Assembly: GCA_944371545.1 (NCBI GenBank)
Contig: CALVXT010000033.1
Coordinates: 1-10,126 of the forward strand
DNA length: 10,126 nucleotides
Direction: 5' to 3'
From: an uncultured Bacilli bacterium
Lineage (GTDB): Bacteria > Bacillota_I > Bacilli_A > RF39 > UBA660
Every line of letters begins with the position of its first letter. Position 1 is the stretch's first letter. Below are positions 1 through 4,844 of this stretch, piece by piece. The position numbers were made by a program, and so were the translations under genes. Below the pieces are notes generated by a model. That model saw only the letters and a list, made by a program, of their open reading frames with translations, was not told the origin of the DNA and did not search any database.

Positions 1-27
1 TATCTACAGTTCAAATGTCTATTTCAA

Positions 28-77
28 GAACAAAATTGTCCTTTTTCGTCCATTTTTGAACATTTTCGTCCTTTTAG
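28..77. repeat. Short direct repeats of a GGACGAAAA-type motif (possible mobile-element end)
   Basis: On the plus strand TTTTCGTCC occurs at 43-51 and again at 63-71, a period of 20 bases. A related GAACAAAATTGTCC (28-41) resembles GAACATTTTCGTCC (58-71). On the minus strand these read as repeated GGACGAAAA or GGACAA units. The stop codon of the 92-residue gene (74-76) directly abuts the array. Clustered short repeats at a terminus are known for IS21-family ends, so this could be such an end running off the window, but no transposase or paired end is visible and that reading is inference. Confidence 0.4.
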
Positions 78-352
78 TTTTTGGCATTTCTAATTACTTC
101 TTCTAGTTCTTGTAATGATATTTTATTTGTAATGTTATTTTTACTAATATACATAATTTCATTCTCACCAAAAATTAGATATATATCACTACCTATTTTC
201 AACTTATAAGGCTCAATGTAAGCAATATTGGTCTTAGGTATAGTGATAATACTATCTTCCATTAACTTTAGTTTATGACCGTTAAATTTACCTAGGTTGT
301 TTATCTTTCTTTGTAATTCTCTACTTATTTCTAATCTCTCTTTAATTACCAA
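74..352 (-). CDS. Hypothetical protein, 92 aa, TTG start
   Basis: I do not recognise this protein. It is small and soluble-looking: a charged helical N-terminus (about residues 3-20), a central stretch with beta character (about 28-70) and a C-terminal helix (about 78-90). There is no signal peptide, membrane segment or known catalytic motif. The start is TTG at 350-352. An in-frame TAG lies two codons upstream, and AGAAAGGA sits about 11 bases before the TTG, which is rather far. The gene lies directly behind the tRNA-His terminator with only about 25 bases between, so no separate promoter fits well; expression may depend on readthrough. Its stop abuts the repeat array at the window edge, so the C-terminus may have been truncated by an insertion. 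It may be a small intact gene or a remnant. Confidence 0.5.
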   Translation of the reverse strand: MVIKERLEISRELQRKINNLGKFNGHKLKLMEDSIITIPKTNIAYIEPYKLKIGSDIYLIFGENEIMYISKNNITNKISLQELEEVIRNAKN

Positions 353-377
353 ATACTACCAATTCCTTTCTAACAAC

Positions 378-407
378 AAAAAAATCGACTCATAAGAATC
401 GATTTTT
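378..407 (-). terminator. Intrinsic terminator of tRNA-His
   Basis: Arms 380-391 and 396-407 form a 12-bp stem (one G-U pair on the minus strand) around a 4-base loop, followed on the minus strand by a run of seven T (378-384, partly within the stem base). It lies 31 bases past the tRNA 3' end and before the 92-residue gene, so it would also limit transcription of that gene. A smaller hairpin with a GAAA tetraloop (5-bp AAGTC/GACTT stem, about 413-426) lies between it and the tRNA. Confidence 0.75.
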
Positions 408-437
408 ATCTTGAAGTCTTTCGACTTTTTTCCATTC

Positions 438-514
438 TGGGGCGAAATGTGGGGGTCGAACCCACGCATGCCGGAGCCACAATCCGGTGTGTTAACCACT
501 TCACCAATTCCGCC
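438..514 (-). tRNA. tRNA-His (anticodon GTG)
   Basis: The minus strand folds into a full cloverleaf. The acceptor arm starts with an encoded extra G (G-1, position 514) that pairs with C73 (position 441), the identity element of histidine tRNA. The anticodon stem CCGGA/TCCGG holds the loop TTGTGGC with anticodon GTG at 478-480. The T arm reads GTGGG-TTCGACC-CCCAC, and CCA is encoded at 438-440. Its promoter is at 526-554 and its terminator at 378-407. It reads CAC and CAT codons. Confidence 0.97.
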
Positions 515-525
515 ATTACTCGAAT

Positions 526-554
526 ATCTTAACAAATTATTGCTACTTTTGCAA
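526..554 (-). promoter_or_regulatory. Promoter of tRNA-His
   Basis: On the minus strand TTGCAA (549-554) is followed after exactly 17 bases by TAAGAT (526-531), preceded by TG at the extended -10 position. The tRNA begins 11 bases after the -10 box. It interlocks with the plus-strand promoter at 540-568. Confidence 0.7.
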
Positions 555-568
555 GTATATATTATAAT
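540..568 (+). promoter_or_regulatory. Promoter of the small membrane protein / Nudix operon
   Basis: TTGCTA (540-545), a 17-base spacer and a consensus TATAAT (563-568). The predicted start near 575 gives a leader of about 22 bases before the ATG at 597. The -35 box falls inside the spacer of the opposing tRNA-His promoter, so the two should compete for polymerase. Confidence 0.7.
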
Positions 569-596
569 GTTTTTAAGAAAGTAAGTGATTTATTTG

Positions 597-788
597 ATGA
601 TTTTATCTATATGGACAGATATTCAAGATTTTTTTAGACCTGTTACTGATTTCTTTATCGATTTATGGAATTCTATTCGTGATTTTCTTTTACAATATAT
701 GTCTCAAGATGTCTTAACTATATTAATCTTCGGAATTGTTGTCGCGATTATTCTAATTGTTGTTCTTGCAATTATGAATAAAAATTAA
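597..788 (+). CDS. Small single-pass membrane protein, 63 aa
   Basis: I do not recognise a family. The N-terminal 36 residues alternate bulky hydrophobics (F, W, I, L) with D and N in an amphipathic pattern, for example DFFRPVTDFFIDLWNSIRDF at about 11-30. Residues 39-59 form one hydrophobic membrane helix, and the protein ends MNKN. A protein of this shape would lie along and then cross the membrane. A GTG at 585 would add four residues, but it lies inside the best Shine-Dalgarno match (579-590, 9 of 12 to AAGGAGGTGATC) and about 10 bases after the likely transcription start, so ATG 597 (or TTG 594) is preferred. Its TAA shares one base with the Nudix ATG (TAATG), so the two genes are translationally coupled. 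Role unknown. Confidence 0.6.
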   Translation: MILSIWTDIQDFFRPVTDFFIDLWNSIRDFLLQYMSQDVLTILIFGIVVAIILIVVLAIMNKN

Positions 789-1258
789 TGAAAAAAAGAT
801 ATACACTTCGTTGTGCAGTTTTCCTAATATTAACAAAGATTGAAAACAACACAGAATATATTTTACTTCAAAAAAGATATCATACAGAAGTTTTAAGCGG
901 AAAATATGATGTGTCCTGTTCTGGACATCTTGAAGAAAACGAAAGCGTAAAAGAAGCAATGATTAGAGAAGCCAAAGAAGAAATAAACATAAATTTAAAA
1001 AAGGAAAATTTACATTTTAGTTCCACAATGCATGCTCATTTTGAAGATGCCGATTACATACTTATAACTTTTTGGGCAAATACATACCAAAACACTCCAA
1101 AAATTATGGAACCGGATAAATGCAATGAATTAAAATGGTTCAAAATTAATGAACTTCCAGAAGATTTAGCCGACACTAGAAAAATCATGATTGAAAATTA
1201 TAAAAACCATATTCCTTATACAGAATATGGCTTCGAATCTAATAAGAGTACTTATTAG
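788..1258 (+). CDS. Nudix hydrolase, 156 aa
   Basis: Hydrolyses a nucleoside-diphosphate-X compound; the substrate cannot be told from sequence. The Nudix box GX5EX7REUXEEXGU is present: G46, E52, R60, E61, E64 and E65, the last residues being the Mg-binding glutamates. The usual Gly near its end is Asn67 (EEINI), a tolerated variation. Before it, a beta strand with LLQKR (26-30) and a GKYDVSCSGH segment fit the fold. After it, EPDKCNELKWF (108-118) resembles a segment common in an uncharacterised Nudix subgroup of 8-oxo-dGTPase or ADP-ribose-pyrophosphatase-like enzymes. The length is normal. It is the second gene of a two-gene operon, starting on the stop of the small membrane protein. There is no export signal, so it is cytoplasmic. 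The last codons and the stop lie in the terminator stem. Confidence 0.9.
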   Translation: MKKRYTLRCAVFLILTKIENNTEYILLQKRYHTEVLSGKYDVSCSGHLEENESVKEAMIREAKEEININLKKENLHFSSTMHAHFEDADYILITFWANTYQNTPKIMEPDKCNELKWFKINELPEDLADTRKIMIENYKNHIPYTEYGFESNKSTY

Positions 1259-1266
1259 ATTTTTTT
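1236..1266 (+). terminator. Terminator of the Nudix operon, overlapping the coding end
   Basis: A perfect 11-bp inverted repeat (1236-1246 and 1251-1261, AATCTAATAAG and its complement) with loop AGTA, followed by a T run to 1266. The last six codons and the TAG (1256-1258) are inside the hairpin. The converging deacetylase gene ends at 1265, within the T run. On the minus strand the hairpin lacks a T tail, so it is a weaker terminator for that gene. Confidence 0.85.
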
Positions 1267-2710
1267 AATTATTTACACTATGCTCCACTCTTGGACTATC
1301 CATTTTTAAAGCTTGAAAAGTATACCCATGAGAAAGGCCAAATTGGATAATAGTTTCTACAGCATCAACACTATATTCTTTAATATCATGTTGTAAAACA
1401 ACATAAGTACTTTGATTTCCCAAAGAATTAATTACATTAGAAGCAACCTCTCCAGCAGTTTTTGCACCCCCGGCATCTTTACTGTCAACATTCCAATCAA
1501 AGTATCGATATCCTTTAGCTTGAACAGCCTTCGTAAGTTTACTCATTATGTGACATCCTGCATCATAATTTTTACTAATCGTATTAGACCCTCCACCAGG
1601 AAAACGAACAATAGTTGATTTTGCTCCAGTTATTCGCTCTACTTTAGCTTGAATAGCATTCAAATCAGAAAAATACGCATTTACACTTGAATAAATATAT
1701 CCATAATTATGACTGCTAGAATGAAGACCAATAGTATGTCCCTCATCATAAGCTCTTTTTATAACGTCATCATATCCCTTAGTTAATCCTTGATCAGTGA
1801 CAAAAAAAGTGGCTTTTACGTTATATTTTTTTAAAACATCCAACAATTTATCTGTATATTTACTTGGACCATCATCAAATGTTAAATAGATATTTTTCCC
1901 ATCTAATGAAGGATAATCTGAAGACTCATAAACATATACATAACGAGTCACTGTTGCTTCATTTTGATTACTATCTAAAACTTTATAAACAAGTTGATAT
2001 TCACCTGCCACCGTTGTATCAACTACTCCTTCAATCGTAATTTGGGATGTTAAGTCTCCATCGCACATATCAGTAGCTGACGCATTTGCTTCAACATAAG
2101 TTCCATTTAAAGGAATAAAAACATTTTCTTCTCCGTTTAAAGAGATCGTTGGGGCATCTTCATCCTTTAAAATTGCTGGTTTAGAAAGAGAAGCTTTATT
2201 TCCCGAAGAATCTGTTACTTCAAAAACAATTTTCTCATCTAAAACCGTAGTCGTAATTTTATCTGTAAGATCCCCATCATAATTATCTGTAGCTTTTACT
2301 TCATATCCATAGCCTTTATGATTTGCACAATAAGTCAAAGGTTCTTCGCCAACAACCTCTATTGTAGGACTTTCCAAATCTACAACTTCTACAGTTTGCT
2401 CTTTTTCAAAAGTTTTTGACTCATATTCGTAAGTATAAACTACTGTATAACTTCCCAATTTCGAAGTATCAACTTCTCCACTTTCCGTAGCCTTAACTTC
2501 TTCACAATGGAAAAATGTTCCATAACAAGCATTCCCGACATTATAAGTAAAATCAGCTTTTAAAGGCACAGTAACTTTAGAAGAAAAATTACTCAACCGA
2601 AATCTAGGAACTAGAAAAAAATACACAAATAAAAAAAGCAAAATAATTCCAAATATAGCAAGTAAAACAAATAAAACTTTTTTATCAATTCGTAACTTCT
2701 TTTCTTCCAT
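1265..2710 (-). CDS. Membrane-anchored polysaccharide (peptidoglycan) deacetylase with Ig-like stalk, 481 aa
   Basis: Predicted to remove N-acetyl groups from peptidoglycan or another cell-surface polysaccharide, as PgdA does for lysozyme resistance. The short basic N-terminus and membrane helix (about 11-34) form an uncleaved anchor. Residues 44-261 look like three Ig-like domains: 44-110, then two of the DUF5011/HYR kind with DLESPTIEV (111-119) and DEDAPTISL (183-191) and repeated DGDLT segments. The NodB domain follows (272 to about 470) with all five motifs: TFDDG (277-281, base D279 and metal D280), HSSSH (330-334, metal His), RFPGGGSN (369-376), DWNVDS (405-410) and LQHD (439-442, catalytic His). 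It therefore looks active. Cysteines 62, 69, 128, 216 and 386 lie in the exported part. GGAG is 6 bases before the ATG. It is a single-gene unit with its own extended -10 promoter. Substrate specificity is not certain. Confidence 0.92.
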   Translation of the reverse strand: MEEKKLRIDKKVLFVLLAIFGIILLFLFVYFFLVPRFRLSNFSSKVTVPLKADFTYNVGNACYGTFFHCEEVKATESGEVDTSKLGSYTVVYTYEYESKTFEKEQTVEVVDLESPTIEVVGEEPLTYCANHKGYGYEVKATDNYDGDLTDKITTTVLDEKIVFEVTDSSGNKASLSKPAILKDEDAPTISLNGEENVFIPLNGTYVEANASATDMCDGDLTSQITIEGVVDTTVAGEYQLVYKVLDSNQNEATVTRYVYVYESSDYPSLDGKNIYLTFDDGPSKYTDKLLDVLKKYNVKATFFVTDQGLTKGYDDVIKRAYDEGHTIGLHSSSHNYGYIYSSVNAYFSDLNAIQAKVERITGAKSTIVRFPGGGSNTISKNYDAGCHIMSKLTKAVQAKGYRYFDWNVDSKDAGGAKTAGEVASNVINSLGNQSTYVVLQHDIKEYSVDAVETIIQFGLSHGYTFQALKMDSPRVEHSVNN

Positions 2711-2731
2711 ACTACTCTACTCCATATGTTT

Positions 2732-2740
2732 AGTATACCA
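2732..2740 (-). promoter_or_regulatory. Extended -10 promoter of the deacetylase gene
   Basis: The minus strand has TGG-TATACT, a near-consensus -10 with the TG extension. No good -35 is present 16-18 bases upstream. Transcription from about 2725 leaves roughly 14 bases of leader carrying the GGAG. It lies immediately after the T tail of the upstream terminator. Confidence 0.5.
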
Positions 2741-2741
2741 C

Positions 2742-2772
2742 AAAAGAAAAAACGAATACTATAAATATTCGT
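2742..2772 (-). terminator. Terminator of the AAA+/dehydrogenase operon
   Basis: On the minus strand ACGAATA (2766-2772) pairs with TATTCGT (2752-2758) around a 7-base loop, followed by a run of T at 2747-2752. The TAG stop of the dehydrogenase (2759-2761) is in the loop and its last codons form the stem. Confidence 0.75.
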
Positions 2773-3829
2773 CAAAACAATTTACGATGTATACCGAACT
2801 TTCTAGTTGACTTGTTGAAACAAATCCACTAGGAGCTTTTAATACCGAAGGAATACGATTTACAACATCCGCACATGTAAGCATAACCGTATCTGGCTTT
2901 GAGTTTAAAACCATCGTTGTCGGTTCTCCATAAATTGTCCAAGCGTTTTCATCTTCTTCATCTTTAGTATATACTTTACCAATACATTCAATTTCCAAAA
3001 GGATATTTTCTTTAGTCGTTGCTGTAACAACCGCATTCATACCTCGAACCATTCCATTATGTAAAGTCATATCAAGGGTATTACTCTGAAGTTCATCTTC
3101 ACATAAAACTGGAAAACATTCTTGCTTCATACTAACAATATGAATACCAAGCTTATCTGCAAGCCATCCAGCAACATTCCACATATAACTTGGAAAAAAA
3201 GATTTTTCTTTCATTAATTTTTCTCGTTCTTCTTCACTCATATGATTAGTACTTGCAATAGTCTTATCAAAATCCTCAGGCGTTAACCCTGCTCCATGAG
3301 CTTTAGCTAAAGCAATACCATAATCCTCTACATTATAAGAACTTCGTCCTTTTATTTTGGTAATTCGATGCATCGAAGAGCAAATACTAGTAATCATATT
3401 TCCCCAAAACACATCTTGATAACCACAACCCACCATCGTTACATGATTAGCTTTTGCAAGAGCGTCAAGTTCTTTAAAAACAACTGGATTAGAATTTGAA
3501 GCAAAAAAAGCCTCTTCACAAGTAGTTAAAACATTAACTCCATTACATAAACAGGTTCTAGCTACTTCACAAATATCATTTAAAGTACTCATAGTCGCGA
3601 TAAAAGCAACATTGGGTTTCGTTTCCTTTAAAAGTTTATCCAAGTCTGTCACAGATGAAATAACAATATCTTTATCCTCTGTTTCCATCACAACTCCAAT
3701 ATCTTTTCCTAAAAGAGAAGGATTAATATCAACAGCTCCTACTATACTTCCACCTTTTTCATAAACATATCGCATTAAATATTTACTCATCTTTCCACAA
3801 CCAATTTGAAAGACTCTAACTTTTTCCAT
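2759..3829 (-). CDS. NAD(P)-dependent oxidoreductase, 2,4-diaminopentanoate dehydrogenase-like, 356 aa
   Basis: The N-terminus is a Rossmann fold: VFQIGCGKMSKYLMR (6-20), with the glycine motif at 10-14, and AVD at 32-34 where the ribose-binding acidic residue sits. The following GKDIGVVM (41-48) and the later helical/beta half fit the dihydrodipicolinate-reductase-like family that includes 2,4-diaminopentanoate dehydrogenase of ornithine fermentation, and the length matches that group. That enzyme oxidatively deaminates (2R,4S)-2,4-diaminopentanoate to 2-amino-4-ketopentanoate. None of the other ornithine genes (OraS/OraE aminomutase, OrtA/OrtB thiolase) is in the window, so the substrate may be a different amino compound. 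ATG 3829 follows the upstream stop by 5 bases, with AAAGGGG overlapping the end of the AAA+ gene, so the two are one operon. Family fairly sure, reaction not. Confidence 0.7.
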   Translation of the reverse strand: MEKVRVFQIGCGKMSKYLMRYVYEKGGSIVGAVDINPSLLGKDIGVVMETEDKDIVISSVTDLDKLLKETKPNVAFIATMSTLNDICEVARTCLCNGVNVLTTCEEAFFASNSNPVVFKELDALAKANHVTMVGCGYQDVFWGNMITSICSSMHRITKIKGRSSYNVEDYGIALAKAHGAGLTPEDFDKTIASTNHMSEEEREKLMKEKSFFPSYMWNVAGWLADKLGIHIVSMKQECFPVLCEDELQSNTLDMTLHNGMVRGMNAVVTATTKENILLEIECIGKVYTKDEEDENAWTIYGEPTTMVLNSKPDTVMLTCADVVNRIPSVLKAPSGFVSTSQLESSVYIVNCFDEYL

Positions 3830-3834
3830 AAATC

Positions 3835-4773
3835 TTATCCCCTTTCATCCAAATTCACATTTTCTTCAGCAAGCAAATCTTTAAATTCTACTTTAAAACG
3901 TTCAATTTCTTTTTTCTTCACATCTTCATAAATATTCTTAGCATTACAAATAGCTTTATAAACATGCTTCATTTTTACTTCTTTTTCATTATCAAATAAA
4001 GCATAAGTAAAAGCATTTGACAAAATAGTTAAACAAATATCTGGATACCTAGAAGCCACTTCATACACCCTTTTATATTCATCAGTCATCTCTACAATAA
4101 AAGTCATAATCCGTTCTTTTACGAAATCTGAATAATTAAGTTTTACACCAATTTGTTTTTCAAGTTTAGGTAAAGTTCCTAACAAAATTTTAACAGTTGT
4201 TGGTTTATCCGTTTCCAAAACATCAATTTTTTGAAATCTTCTTAAAAATGCTCGGTCACGTAAAATATATGTCTCATACTCTTCTGTAGTCGTGGCGCCA
4301 ATCATTTTAATCGTTCCTCTATCAAGGCCAGCTTTTAACATATTAGCAAAGTCGATGCCACCATTTTCTGAAGTATTTTTATTTACTAAAACATGCGTTT
4401 CATCAATAAATAAAATAGTTTTATCTCGAGCATTTAATTCTTTAACCAACATATCAATTCGACTTTCTGTTTGACCATCAGCATTAATAGAGCCTAAAAG
4501 AGAAGTAATATTCACCTTAATAATTTCCCAGCCCTTTAAAGCATCTGGAACAAGCCCCTTTTGAATACGATAAGCAAGGCCTTCCACAATCGCTGTTTTA
4601 CCAATACCAGGCTTACCGACTAATAAAGCACTTTTCTCCGGAGTCAAAAGTGTTAAAATACACTGTTTTATCTCGTCATCTCTTGAGATAGCCGGATCAG
4701 TAATATATTCCTTTTTGGTCAAATTTTCTCCATAACGTTCCAACATGCTGATTTCCGTATTTAGTGTTTCCAT
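3835..4773 (-). CDS. Stand-alone AAA+ ATPase related to ClpA/ClpB domain D1, about 312 aa
   Basis: A single ClpA/B-type D1 AAA+ module without the Clp N-domain, middle domain or D2. Residues are numbered from the upstream ATG at 4782: Walker A GKPGIGKT (56-63), Walker B ILFIDE (123-128), sensor-1 GATT (162-165), and arginine fingers in FLRRFQ (R181, R182). The C-terminal lid follows (about 195-290), then a charged tail. It should bind and hydrolyse ATP as a ring. The ClpB pore loop, normally GAKYRGEF, reads SINADGQT (98-105), so the substrate-gripping Tyr is Ala101 and no aromatic is near. It is first in an operon with the dehydrogenase-like gene. The ATG at 4780-4782 touches AGAGG with no spacing, while the ATG at 4771-4773 is 9 bases from it, so the latter is chosen. 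It may be a remodelling or activating ATPase for the partner enzyme (inference). Confidence 0.8.
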   Translation of the reverse strand: METLNTEISMLERYGENLTKKEYITDPAISRDDEIKQCILTLLTPEKSALLVGKPGIGKTAIVEGLAYRIQKGLVPDALKGWEIIKVNITSLLGSINADGQTESRIDMLVKELNARDKTILFIDETHVLVNKNTSENGGIDFANMLKAGLDRGTIKMIGATTTEEYETYILRDRAFLRRFQKIDVLETDKPTTVKILLGTLPKLEKQIGVKLNYSDFVKERIMTFIVEMTDEYKRVYEVASRYPDICLTILSNAFTYALFDNEKEVKMKHVYKAICNAKNIYEDVKKKEIERFKVEFKDLLAEENVNLDERG

Positions 4774-4793
4774 ATTTATCATCCTCTAAAAAT

Positions 4794-4802
4794 ATTTTAG
4801 CA
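4794..4802 (-). promoter_or_regulatory. Extended -10 promoter of the AAA+/dehydrogenase operon
   Basis: TGC-TAAAAT on the minus strand, with no -35 match at 17-18 bases. The predicted start near 4787 is just at the AGAGG ribosome site, giving a very short leader and supporting the ATG at 4771-4773. The surrounding TTTTATGCTA closely resembles the promoter at 9978-9986. Confidence 0.5.
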
Positions 4803-4808
4803 TAAAAC

Positions 4809-4844
4809 AAAAAAAAATTCATCCGAAAGCGGATAAACTTTTTT
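4809..4844 (-). terminator. Terminator of the PadR/HAAS operon
   Basis: A stem of about 15 bp including its A-T base: GC-rich core 4818-4825 against 4830-4837 (ATCCG/CGGAT core), loop 4826-4829, then a long T run on the minus strand (4809-4817). It begins at the TAA stop (4843-4845) of the HAAS gene. Confidence 0.85.

Noticed and set aside
413..430. Plus-strand terminator from the AAGTC/GACTT hairpin and T run
   Set aside because: The stem is only 5 bp and no plus-strand gene precedes it; the minus-strand terminator at 378-407 is the convincing one.
753..959. Minus-strand reading frame of 68 codons
   Set aside because: It lies antisense over the small membrane protein and Nudix genes, has no ribosome site or promoter, and its amino-acid composition is that of an antisense shadow.
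1412..1618. Plus-strand reading frame of 68 codons
   Set aside because: Antisense to the catalytic NodB domain, which has all its motifs on the minus strand; no initiation signals.
4292..4474. Plus-strand reading frame of 60 codons
   Set aside because: Antisense to the Walker B and sensor region of the AAA+ gene; no support.
3835..4782. AAA+ gene as a truncated clpB pseudogene
   Set aside because: It has a clean start and stop, an operon partner 5 bases on, its own promoter, and no trace of middle domain or D2 sequence in the following bases.
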